Source: Solirubrobacterales bacterium (GTDB lineage Bacteria > Actinomycetota > Thermoleophilia > Solirubrobacterales > 70-9). From it: a stretch of DNA of 9,787 nucleotides. The notes beneath the pieces were generated by a model, which worked only from the letters and a program-made list of their open reading frames with translations, had not been told where the DNA came from and searched no databases. Made by a program: the position numbers and the translations under genes. Below are positions 1-5,705 of this stretch, one piece after another. How positions within the stretch are numbered: the first letter of the stretch is position 1; each line of letters begins with the position of its first letter. Where the stretch lies: positions 1 through 9,787 of the forward strand of contig JAUQWL010000083.1 of the NCBI GenBank assembly GCA_030835185.1, read 5' to 3'.

Positions 1-687
1 TTCGGTGATCGAGGAATCGAGCGAGATCCTCTCCAGCAGGCTGCGCTCGACTTCGGCGAGGGTGATCGAGGGCACCTCATCGTCGATCGCGCCGACCGTC
101 TCGGGCCTCCACTCGAGCTCGAGGGCCGTATAGACAGGCTCGAGGACACGCCTGATCGTCTCGGCGTCGCGGACAGTCATCACGAAACCGATGTGAGCCG
201 CGCCGCGGATCATGCGTTGCCCGATGCCGACCAGCTTCGTACGCCCGCCGGTGTTGATGCTGAATGCGCCCGGGCAGTACTCGCCTTCGACCTCCCCGAC
301 CCTGGCGTCGATCCCGATCTGCGTCAGGGCGTCGCGGGCGATGCCGGCGGCGTACTCGAAGCGCTTCGTGGTCCGTTTTGCCGGAGTCGGGTCGGGGAGC
401 GTGATCGTCATGCTCAACGTGCCCTCCGAGTAGGCTGCGGCCCGACCGCCGGCAAGCCGCTCCATCGCTTCAAATTCACCTGCCCGGGAGGCTGAGACCG
501 CGGCCTCGTAACCCGGCGAGTTGCAGTCTCTGCGGCCAAAGGCGACGACCCGTCCGGGGCGGCTCAACCTGACGGTCGGGCGACGTTTGCCGGCTGCCAC
601 CTGGTCGAGCAGCACCCTCGACAGCGCCGGACCCATTTCCGGGCGGTCGGGAAAGGCGTCGCGCAGGAGTTCGAACTCAGACTGCAT
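1..687 (-). CDS. Lipoate/biotin-protein ligase family protein (LplA-like), 3' end missing
   Basis: The minus strand is open from an ATG at 687 to the window edge, giving 229 residues with no stop. Seen: RLAGGRAAAY at about residues 77-86, matching the RRxxGGG(A)V-type lipoyl/biotinyl-AMP loop of the BPL/LplA/LipB fold. GEYCPGAFSINTGG at about 135-148 is followed by KLVGIGQR at about 151-158, whose Lys151 corresponds to the catalytic/adenylate-binding lysine. Family knowledge: such enzymes attach lipoate, octanoate or biotin to a lysine of carrier domains in 2-oxoacid dehydrogenases or the glycine cleavage system. An in-frame TGA lies about 30 nt upstream and no other start codon intervenes, so ATG 687 is the start. 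The ribosome site (AGGA, 2 nt before ATG) is poor. The gene is divergent from the Rpf-like gene. The family is clear; the exact substrate (lipoate, octanoyl transfer or biotin) cannot be decided. Confidence 0.85.
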   Translation of the reverse strand, partial: MQSEFELLRDAFPDRPEMGPALSRVLLDQVAAGKRRPTVRLSRPGRVVAFGRRDCNSPGYEAAVSASRAGEFEAMERLAGGRAAAYSEGTLSMTITLPDPTPAKRTTKRFEYAAGIARDALTQIGIDARVGEVEGEYCPGAFSINTGGRTKLVGIGQRMIRGAAHIGFVMTVRDAETIRRVLEPVYTALELEWRPETVGAIDDEVPSITLAEVERSLLERISLDSSITE

Positions 688-705
688 GTTCCTGATGGCT
701 TTGAT

Positions 706-721
706 ATGAGTGTTTGCTCAT
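706..721. promoter_or_regulatory. Candidate operator palindrome in divergent promoter region
   Basis: ATGAG and CTCAT form an inverted repeat with a 6-nt spacer (16 bp in all) in the AT-richest part of the gap between the ligase gene (start 687, minus) and the Rpf-like gene. It lies 19-34 nt upstream of the ligase ATG. The size and symmetry suit a dimeric repressor site of TetR type, but no regulator gene is in the window. The binding protein is unknown and chance occurrence is possible. Confidence 0.35.
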
Positions 722-771
722 AATTACTCGATTTTCCCTCACACGGTCGCTTTCTCCTTCAGAGAATCCTC

Positions 772-1299
772 ATTCTTAACCCAAAGACTTCAGCAATCTT
801 CCTCGTCGCGCTGGCCGGCCTCCTCGTCGCCGGCAATTTCCTGGTTTCCGGTTTCGGTGACCGGGCCGTGGTCGGCACCGGTAAGGCGGCGTCCTACCAG
901 ACCCGGGCCCAGGACGATCCGGCCGCTCTCGTCTTCGACTTCGAGAGCCGGCTCGAAAGGCACCGCCTCGAGATGGCCGCCGCCGTACTGGCCCGCGAAG
1001 AGGCGAGGATCGAACGCCGCCGTGAAAGGCTTCGCAAGCTCGAGCCGTTCCTGAAGCTTCCCGCCGGGGTGCCACGCGCGACTCTCGAGTCGATCGCGTC
1101 CTGCGAGTCCGGTGGCGATCCGACGGTTGTGTCTTCCAGCGGGCTCTACCACGGCAAGTACCAGTTCAGCACCTCCACCTGGGCGGCTGTCGGGGGTAGC
1201 GGACTGCCGTCCGAGGCTCCCGAGATCGAGCAGGATTACCGCGCCGCGCTGCTCTACGCACGGTCCGGTCCGGGCCAGTGGCCGGTCTGCGGTTTCTGA
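772..1299 (+). CDS. Secreted or anchored Rpf/transglycosylase-like domain protein
   Basis: The frame ending at TGA 1297-1299 reads back through a hydrophobic segment (IFLVALAGLLVAGNFLV, about residues 8-24) that looks like a signal peptide or signal anchor. It is followed by an Arg/Glu-rich, probably coiled-coil stretch (about 55-95) and a C-terminal domain starting at LPAGVPR. SCESGGDP with Glu at about 112 matches the catalytic glutamate region of resuscitation-promoting-factor/transglycosylase-like domains. GKYQFSTSTWAAVGG and the terminal QWPVCGF also fit, and the two domain cysteines could form the family's disulfide. Known role: cleaving or remodelling peptidoglycan. The start is uncertain. 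No ATG, GTG or TTG occurs between the in-frame TAA at 721 and GTG 868, and GTG 868 lies after the hydrophobic segment. I place the start at ATT 772, preceded by AGAGAA with 5-nt spacing (175 aa). A start at 868 gives 143 aa without an export signal. Confidence 0.72.
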   Translation: MLNPKTSAIFLVALAGLLVAGNFLVSGFGDRAVVGTGKAASYQTRAQDDPAALVFDFESRLERHRLEMAAAVLAREEARIERRRERLRKLEPFLKLPAGVPRATLESIASCESGGDPTVVSSSGLYHGKYQFSTSTWAAVGGSGLPSEAPEIEQDYRAALLYARSGPGQWPVCGF

Positions 1300-1328
1300 A
1301 CCGGCGGTTCGTCTGCCGGCGATCCGGC
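1298..1328 (+). terminator. Two short GC-rich hairpins after the Rpf-like gene
   Basis: GAACC-GGC-GGTTC (1298-1310) overlaps the stop codon. GCCGG-CGAT-CCGGC (1315-1328) follows. There is only a weak T-rich stretch after them (CTTTGCTTG). They could act as a terminator separating the Rpf-like gene from the next operon, but stems of 5 bp are common by chance in such GC-rich DNA. Confidence 0.3.
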
Positions 1329-1377
1329 CCGGCTTTGCTTGCGTTCCGAGCCTGAAAACTGCAAGGATGGTCCGGCA

Positions 1378-2250
1378 TTGATCCTGGGGGCCATTCAGAT
1401 ATCGAAGCGCAGCACCCGGCTCAGGGTCGCCGAAGTCGAGACAGCCTCCTCACGACGCCTGATCGACCGCTCGAGCCTCGTCTCGGCTGAGCTCCGCAAC
1501 CTGGAACGCCTGACTGCCCTGCTCATGGTCGAAATCGAGGCCGCCAGAGACGCGGGTGCGAGCCGGATAGACGTGGTCGCGGTTCGTTCGTTGAGGGGCA
1601 CCCGCCTGTTGCGCCTGCTCGACCGGGTCTCCAGGGCCGCCGGAGCCGGCGGGATCCGCATGCCGAGCGCAACCGAGAATCTCGCGGTCGACTTCGTCGC
1701 GACCACCAGACCGATCTCCGACGACCTCGAAGGGATCGTCGGCGTCGCCAGGGTGGGGGAGTCGAGCAGCGGGGTGGCCGTGGGTGCGCCCGGGGAACCG
1801 CCTGTATGGGTCGGCTCAAGACCACTCGGTGCAGCGACGTTGACCGAAAAGGCCCGTTTCTCTGACCCGCCGCTCCCCAACCAGATCGAGGCCGCCGTGA
1901 ACGGCGCGATCCGCCGCCTCGGTTCGCTGGCCGTTCCCGGGCACGACCGGCTCCTTCTCAGCTCTCCCCAGGCCGCGGTTCTCGAGAGGCTTGCCGGTCC
2001 GCGGATAGACCGGGTCTCGGCCCGCCACGCGCTCGACTCGATCCTCGGCCAGACCGGTGACGACATCGCCGCCTGGTTCGGCGCCGACTCGGCGCAGGCG
2101 AGGCTGCTGCCGGCGACGATCGTCTGCTGCCTCGCACTGGCCGAGGTTTCCGGACGGCCGGTCGAACCGCGAGAGAGCGACCCGGTGGCCGGCCGTGCCT
2201 GGCTGACCGCCGCCGGTCACGGCATCACCGGCGCGAGGCGGGCGGCCTGA
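1378..2250 (+). CDS. Ppx/GppA-like protein with degenerate catalytic motifs
   Basis: The protein is 290 aa from TTG 1378, which has AAGGA 10 nt upstream; an in-frame TTG at 1339 would add 13 unconvincing residues. The layout follows the two actin-like lobes of exopolyphosphatase/guanosine pentaphosphate phosphatases. The N-terminus AIQISKRSTRLRVAEV aligns without gaps to the family's AIDIGSNSxRLLVAEV. RPLGAATLTEKARFSDPP (about 148-165) matches the LGavRLTErF..dPP region. RVSARHAL and ARLLPATIVCCLALAEVSG match the C-terminal part of lobe II. The key motifs are altered: DIGSNS has become QISKRS, and the second loop DIGGGSTE is replaced by RVGESSSG. Family members hydrolyse polyphosphate or pppGpp; this one probably lacks that activity, so a binding or regulatory role is inferred. 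It has only the short two-lobe length, without the C-terminal HD-like domain of long Ppx. Its stop TGA overlaps the next gene's ATG by one base (TGATG), so the two are coupled. Confidence 0.7.
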   Translation: MILGAIQISKRSTRLRVAEVETASSRRLIDRSSLVSAELRNLERLTALLMVEIEAARDAGASRIDVVAVRSLRGTRLLRLLDRVSRAAGAGGIRMPSATENLAVDFVATTRPISDDLEGIVGVARVGESSSGVAVGAPGEPPVWVGSRPLGAATLTEKARFSDPPLPNQIEAAVNGAIRRLGSLAVPGHDRLLLSSPQAAVLERLAGPRIDRVSARHALDSILGQTGDDIAAWFGADSAQARLLPATIVCCLALAEVSGRPVEPRESDPVAGRAWLTAAGHGITGARRAA

Positions 2251-3089
2251 TGGCCAAGGACCCCGGGGCCGGCGAAACCCCGGATCGTTCGACCCGCGCA
2301 GGGATCACGGCGGTGACGGTAAAGGCACCCACACGGGGCAACCGCAAGCTGGAGAAGTTCCTCGCGGCGGTCAATCGCGACGACCAGGTGCGTGCCTGGT
2401 GGTACATGGCCCAGGTCCACGCCGAGCGGCTCGGCATGTCGGATCACTCCTGGGTCCACATGCAGATCGTGCTCAACATCGCCCTGCGACTCAGCCGCCT
2501 GCTGGTAAAGGGCGGTGTCCAGCCGGCGATGGTCAGCGATCACGCGATGTCGGCCAAGGACTCGGAGGTCGTGGTCGCCGCCGGGGCGCTGCTCCACGAC
2601 ATAGGCATGTCGATCCACCGCGCCGACCACGAGGCATACAGCCTCTTCCTCGCCCGCGAGGCTCTGGAGCGGCTGCTCGCAGACATCTATCCGGAACCGG
2701 AGCGGTCGATAGTCATCGCCGAGGCACTCCACGCGATCATCGGCCATCGGCGGCGGGGTCAGCCGTACACGGTGGAGGCCGGCATCGTGCGGGTCGCGGA
2801 CGCTCTCGACATGGCCGAGGGTAGAACCCGGATCCCGCTCAAGGCCGGTCAGGAAGGCATCCACTCGATCTCGGCCGCGGCGATCGACCAGGTCAGCATC
2901 TCTGCCGGTGAGAACCGTCCGGTCCGGATCGAGATCGAACTCAACAACTCGGCCGGCATTTTCCAGGTCGACGACCTGCTGGCCACGAAGATCCGGGACA
3001 CTCCCCTGGCTGACCAGGTCGAGGTCGTTGCCGAGGTGAGCGGTGAGTCGGAGAAACGCCTTCTGTCGGGCTTCCGGCTGCCCGGGTGA
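2250..3089 (+). CDS. HD-domain phosphohydrolase
   Basis: The protein is 279 aa, with an ATG at 2250 sharing one base with the upstream stop. Seen: a metal-dependent HD signature with His66/His70 in DHSWVH, His116-Asp117 in LLHDIG, a histidine-rich segment around 161-166 (ALHAIIGH), and Asp184/Asp187 in RVADALDMAEG. This is the H...HD...D ligand pattern of HD phosphohydrolases. The first 45 residues are polar. A C-terminal portion (about 205-279) is predicted beta-rich and lacks HD motifs. Known for the superfamily: hydrolysis of phosphate esters, often nucleotides or (p)ppGpp; the substrate here cannot be read from sequence. The active site looks intact, unlike its coupled Ppx-like neighbour. 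The next gene's GTG overlaps its stop by 4 nt (GTGA), so translation of all three is probably coupled. No signal peptide is visible, so it should be cytoplasmic. Confidence 0.8.
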   Translation: MAKDPGAGETPDRSTRAGITAVTVKAPTRGNRKLEKFLAAVNRDDQVRAWWYMAQVHAERLGMSDHSWVHMQIVLNIALRLSRLLVKGGVQPAMVSDHAMSAKDSEVVVAAGALLHDIGMSIHRADHEAYSLFLAREALERLLADIYPEPERSIVIAEALHAIIGHRRRGQPYTVEAGIVRVADALDMAEGRTRIPLKAGQEGIHSISAAAIDQVSISAGENRPVRIEIELNNSAGIFQVDDLLATKIRDTPLADQVEVVAEVSGESEKRLLSGFRLPG

Positions 3090-4216
3090 GCACCGCGGCG
3101 AAGCCCGGTCCGGACGCCGCGGCGCACCGCAGGACCGGCGTCGTCCTGCTCCCGGGTCACGACGAGCACGACACCGGGGATCACCCGGAGAATTCGGCCC
3201 GCATCGACGCCGTCGTCGATTCGCTCGTCAGCGGCCCCGACTGGGACAGCTTCGAGGTGCTCGAGGCCCGTTCTGCCGAGGTTGCCGACATCGCCAGGGT
3301 CCATACCCGGGCGCATATCGACCTGATCCACGACTACTCCGTGTCCGGACCGAACTGGGTCGACGGGGACACCCTGGTCAGCCCGGGCACCTTCGGGGTG
3401 ACTATGCGGGCGTCCGGTGCGGCGATGGCCGCCGTGGATGCGGTCACCGGCGCAGACCGTCCCGCCGGCCGGCAGCGTCCCGACAGTCTTTTCTGTCTGA
3501 TCCGCCCACCGGGACACCACGCCACTGCCGATCGTGCGATGGGCTTCTGCATGTTCAACCACGCGGCGGTGGCCGCGCGTTACGCGCAGGAGGAACTCGG
3601 AGTCGAACGCGTCGCCATCCTCGACTGGGACGTTCACCATGGCAACGGGACCCAGGACATATTCGAATCCGATCCCTCGGTCCTGTTCGTCTCGCTCCAC
3701 CAGTGGCCGCTGTATCCGGGCTCGGGCTGGCTGGACGAGACAGGGGCCGGAGAGGGCAGGGGATTGACCGTGAACCTGCCCATGCCCCCCGGCTCCGGCA
3801 ACTTCGAGTACCTCGACGCCTTCGACCGCGTGGTCGGCCCGGTGCTGGAGGAGTTCGGCCCCGGACTGTTGATCGTCTCCGCCGGCCAGGACGGACACAT
3901 CGCCGACCCGCTGTCCAGCCAGGCGCTCACGGTGGCCGGATTCGATGCGCTCGCCCTGCGTTCGGCCCTGCTCGCCCACCGTCTGGGAATCGGACTGGTC
4001 GCGGTCCACGAGGGCGGCTACAACATCGAGACCCTCCCGGCGCTCGACCACGCCGTCCTCGCGGGATTCAGCGGGATACCGACCGGGCGATTCGACCGCC
4101 TCTCCGGCCCTCGGGGGTCAACCGCGGACCGCGGAGATCCGGTCGGGTGGGAGCCGCGGATCGATCAGGTACTGAAGGCTCAGAAGCCCTTCTGGGGACG
4201 CGTGCTGGAAGGCTGA
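3086..4216 (+). CDS. Histone deacetylase-superfamily amidohydrolase
   Basis: The protein is 376 aa from GTG 3086, overlapping the HD gene stop by 4 nt. Motifs follow the arginase/deacetylase fold in order: HPENSARI (33-40), the catalytic His pair in RPPGHHAT (His144, His145), MGFCMFNHAAVAA (152-164), the zinc-binding DWDVHHGNGTQ (Asp180, Asp182, His184), the zinc ligand Asp269 in SAGQDGH, and the transition-state tyrosine Tyr312 in EGGYN. All catalytic positions are intact. Family knowledge: zinc-dependent removal of acetyl or acyl groups from lysine or polyamines; bacterial members include acetylpolyamine amidohydrolases and AcuC-type protein deacetylases. PLYPGSG and SAGQD suggest a class II-like bacterial member rather than AcuC. 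The real substrate is unknown. As the last gene of the Ppx-like/HD unit, its functional tie to phosphate is unclear. It is cytoplasmic, with no signal peptide. Confidence 0.88.
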   Translation: MSTAAKPGPDAAAHRRTGVVLLPGHDEHDTGDHPENSARIDAVVDSLVSGPDWDSFEVLEARSAEVADIARVHTRAHIDLIHDYSVSGPNWVDGDTLVSPGTFGVTMRASGAAMAAVDAVTGADRPAGRQRPDSLFCLIRPPGHHATADRAMGFCMFNHAAVAARYAQEELGVERVAILDWDVHHGNGTQDIFESDPSVLFVSLHQWPLYPGSGWLDETGAGEGRGLTVNLPMPPGSGNFEYLDAFDRVVGPVLEEFGPGLLIVSAGQDGHIADPLSSQALTVAGFDALALRSALLAHRLGIGLVAVHEGGYNIETLPALDHAVLAGFSGIPTGRFDRLSGPRGSTADRGDPVGWEPRIDQVLKAQKPFWGRVLEG

Positions 4217-4225
4217 CCCACCTAC

Positions 4226-4254
4226 CGGTGCCGCGGGCGGGTACCCGGGCGCCG
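4226..4254. terminator. Possible hairpin between convergent genes
   Basis: CGGTGCC (4226-4232) can pair with GGCGCCG (4248-4254) with one G-U wobble, just after the deacetylase stop and before the 3' end of the convergent small membrane gene. No T-tract follows on either strand. Weak support. Confidence 0.25.
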
Positions 4255-4294
4255 ATCCCGTGCCCGGCAGAGCCGGAGCGTCAGTCCGTGCGTT

Positions 4295-4543
4295 TCAGGA
4301 GTTGAAGCGGTCGAGGTCGTGGCGACGCTGTTCCTTCTTCGCGTCGAGCCTGCCCTGGATCAGCGACATGACCGTTACGAACACCGCGAAGAAGGCGATG
4401 ACGCCGAAGCAGAAGAAGGTGATGAACCGGTCATCGATCCGGCCGGCGAGTCCCAGACCGTCGGCGGCCATGGCAGCGGGAGCCAGAACCAGGAAGAAGA
4501 GGGCGGTCAGAGCGGCGACGACTGAAGTACGGACTTTGATCAC
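4295..4543 (-). CDS. Small exported membrane protein, function unknown
   Basis: The minus-strand frame is 82 aa from GTG 4543. The open frame continues upstream to 4666, but the extra residues are Pro/Gly/Arg-rich and lie in the intergenic control region, so the short start is preferred. Seen: a classic signal peptide (positive IKVR start, hydrophobic core, APAAMA-ADG cleavage pattern at about residues 24-30), a short linker, one strong membrane helix (FITFFCFGVIAFFAVFVTVM, about 41-60), and a very basic/acidic tail (GRLDAKKEQRRHDLDRF). The likely topology is a cleaved leader with a single-span helix and the charged tail in the cytoplasm. I do not recognise a named family. It is divergent from the response regulator and has a PHO-box-like repeat pair in matching orientation 75 nt upstream, so phosphate control is inferred. 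Its ribosome site is weak. Confidence 0.65.
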   Translation of the reverse strand: MIKVRTSVVAALTALFFLVLAPAAMAADGLGLAGRIDDRFITFFCFGVIAFFAVFVTVMSLIQGRLDAKKEQRRHDLDRFNS

Positions 4544-4617
4544 GACCGCAAACCTACCGCAACCGCGGGGCGGACGATTGCCACATGCGGGCCCGGGTGC
4601 CGCCGGCAACCCGCGAC

Positions 4618-4639
4618 TTGTAAAGAGGTTGTGAAAGAC
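4618..4639 (-). promoter_or_regulatory. Candidate two-unit PHO box, minus orientation
   Basis: Two 11-nt direct repeats, TTGTAAAGAGG and TTGTGAAAGAC, lie head to tail. Read on the minus strand they give CTTTCACA then TCTTTACA at 11-nt spacing, closely resembling the TTTTCACA units upstream of pstS (about 18 of 25 bases match over the aligned stretch). The site sits between the small membrane gene (start 75 nt away, same orientation as the pstS box) and the response regulator gene (start about 49 nt away). It could serve one or both. Inferred binder: the PhoB/PhoP-type regulator encoded next to it. Confidence 0.5.
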
Positions 4640-4674
4640 GCTGACCGTTTGCGCTGTTGCGCTCAATTCACCAA

Positions 4675-4680
4675 TACACT
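4675..4680 (+). promoter_or_regulatory. Possible -10 element of the response regulator gene
   Basis: TACACT fits TAnnnT and stands 7 nt before GTG 4688, where there is no convincing Shine-Dalgarno sequence. This would suit a leaderless or nearly leaderless mRNA. TTGCGC at 4649-4654 is a poor -35 match at a 20-nt spacing. Weak, inferred from pattern only. Confidence 0.25.
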
Positions 4681-4687
4681 TGAGACA

Positions 4688-5479
4688 GTGAGTCCAGCAC
4701 GCTCAACGCTGCGGGTCGCGGTCATCGACAGCGACAGTGGTTTCATCAGGGTTCTGACCAACCGGATGGACTCCTCGGGTTGGCAGTACCGGGTTCTTGC
4801 CTCTGCAGTACCGCCCCAGGAGCTGGTCGCGATGAAGGTCAATGCCGTACTCGTCGACCTCGGCGTGATCGGCGAAGGTGGCTGGTCCTATCTCGAGCGG
4901 ATCTGCGGGCTGATGCCCGACCTGGGGGTGATCGTCTGTACCGCCGGGGCGACAGTCCCCCAGCGGGTGAGAGGCCTGCGGGTCGGCGCCGACGACTGGA
5001 TCAACAAGCCCTGCCACCCGGAGGAGGTCATCGCCAGGATCGAGGCGGTGGCGCGCCGTCGGCGGCGTGCCCGGGCGGAGACAGGGATGGGCCCGCTGGT
5101 GATCGGCGAGGTTGAGATCCGGGTGGACCAGTACCAGGCCCTGGTCGGTGGATCGGGTCTCGATTTGACCCGGCGCGAGTTCGAGCTGCTCCAGCTGCTC
5201 GCAGAAAACGAAGGCCGCGTGCTCGACAGGGAGACGATCTACCAACGCGTCTGGGGCTACGCCATGGCCCACGGCGACCGGTCGGTTGATGTCTTCATCC
5301 GAAAACTGCGCCTCAAGCTGGAGAAGCGCTCACCCGGCTTCAGCTACATCCATACCCACTTCGGCGTCGGATACCGCTTTGCGGCCGAAACCTCGGTTCC
5401 CGAGGGACTGACTCCGGGAGACGAAGGCTTGGATCGGGCTGAGTCTCAGACTTCTTCGGCGCCCTCCGCCCGGGCCTAG
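4688..5479 (+). CDS. OmpR/PhoB-family response regulator, likely phosphate regulator
   Basis: The protein is 263 aa from GTG 4688. The frame is open to GTG 4631, but that codon lies inside the PHO-box-like repeat and adds residues (KDADRLRCCAQF) outside the domain. The receiver domain spans about 8-122: Asp57 in VLVDLG is the phosphorylation site, Thr85 is in VCTAG and Lys107 in NKP. Of the usual acidic pair only Asp14 is kept; the next position is Ser15 (VIDSD). An Arg-rich linker (124-130) leads to a winged-helix DNA-binding domain (about 155-235) with DLTRREFELLQLLAENEGRV, SVDVFIRKLRLKLE and GVGYRF, typical of OmpR/PhoB. A polar 25-residue tail follows. It lies directly upstream of pstSCAB-phoU, so PhoB/PhoP-type control of that operon is the natural reading. 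No sensor kinase is in the window, so the name phoB/phoP is not assigned with certainty. Confidence 0.85.
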   Translation: MSPARSTLRVAVIDSDSGFIRVLTNRMDSSGWQYRVLASAVPPQELVAMKVNAVLVDLGVIGEGGWSYLERICGLMPDLGVIVCTAGATVPQRVRGLRVGADDWINKPCHPEEVIARIEAVARRRRRARAETGMGPLVIGEVEIRVDQYQALVGGSGLDLTRREFELLQLLAENEGRVLDRETIYQRVWGYAMAHGDRSVDVFIRKLRLKLEKRSPGFSYIHTHFGVGYRFAAETSVPEGLTPGDEGLDRAESQTSSAPSARA

Positions 5480-5502
5480 ATCCGCTTTTCGGCAGGCAGC
5501 GC

Positions 5503-5534
5503 CCCGGAGCTGCGAGCGTCGCGTCCTCTCCGGG
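5503..5534 (+). terminator. Compound stem-loop between the regulator gene and pstS
   Basis: CCCGGAG (5503-5509) pairs perfectly with CTCCGGG (5528-5534). Inside the loop, GCGA-GCG-TCGC (5512-5522) forms a second small hairpin. It lies 24 nt after the regulator stop and 20 nt before the PHO-box repeats. No T-tract follows, so it may be a U-less terminator or a processing structure insulating the pst operon. Confidence 0.4.
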
Positions 5535-5554
5535 TGACCCGCCGCATCGACGCC

Positions 5555-5595
5555 TTTTCACATCCTTTTCACAACTCCGAAACAGGCCCGTAACA
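5555..5595 (+). promoter_or_regulatory. Tandem PHO box upstream of pstS
   Basis: Four octamers start exactly 11 nt apart: TTTTCACA (5555), TTTTCACA (5566), CCGAAACA (5577) and CCGTAACA (5588). The first two are identical; all four end in ACA. PhoB/PhoP-type regulators of several phyla bind 11-nt-spaced direct repeats, so this is the expected activator site for the pst operon, 110 nt before the pstS start. No clear -10 element could be assigned downstream; promoter details remain open. Confidence 0.65.
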
Positions 5596-5705
5596 ACTGG
5601 CCGGTTCAGCGCTGACACGCTTCCCCCGTCCAGCCGGGGAGAGGCCGTCGCAGAGACGGTTTCCCGAGCGGACAACTCAGACACAAATGCGAAAAAGGAG
5701 ACTGT

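Noticed and set aside
193..709. Short plus-strand frames opposite the ligase gene
   Set aside because: The minus strand encodes an unmistakable lipoate/biotin ligase domain throughout.
2849..4051. Long minus-strand open frame (400 codons) antisense to the deacetylase gene
   Set aside because: It mirrors the codon pattern of the real gene, has no recognisable domain, and spans two plus-strand genes.
4239..4248. CGGGTACCCG palindrome between convergent genes
   Set aside because: A perfect 10-bp palindrome without a loop cannot make a terminator stem and is unremarkable at this GC content.
3043..4305. Plus-strand 420-codon frame overlapping the deacetylase gene
   Set aside because: The translation is Arg/Gly/Pro-rich shadow sequence; the +1 frame holds every HDAC motif.
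4631..4687. Upstream GTG start for the response regulator
   Set aside because: It lies inside the PHO-box-like repeat, its AGAGG is only 2 nt away, and the added 19 residues are outside the receiver domain.
5645..5659. CCGTC-GCAGA-GACGG hairpin in the pstS leader
   Set aside because: A 5-bp stem in GC-rich DNA; nothing links it to a known riboswitch or attenuator.
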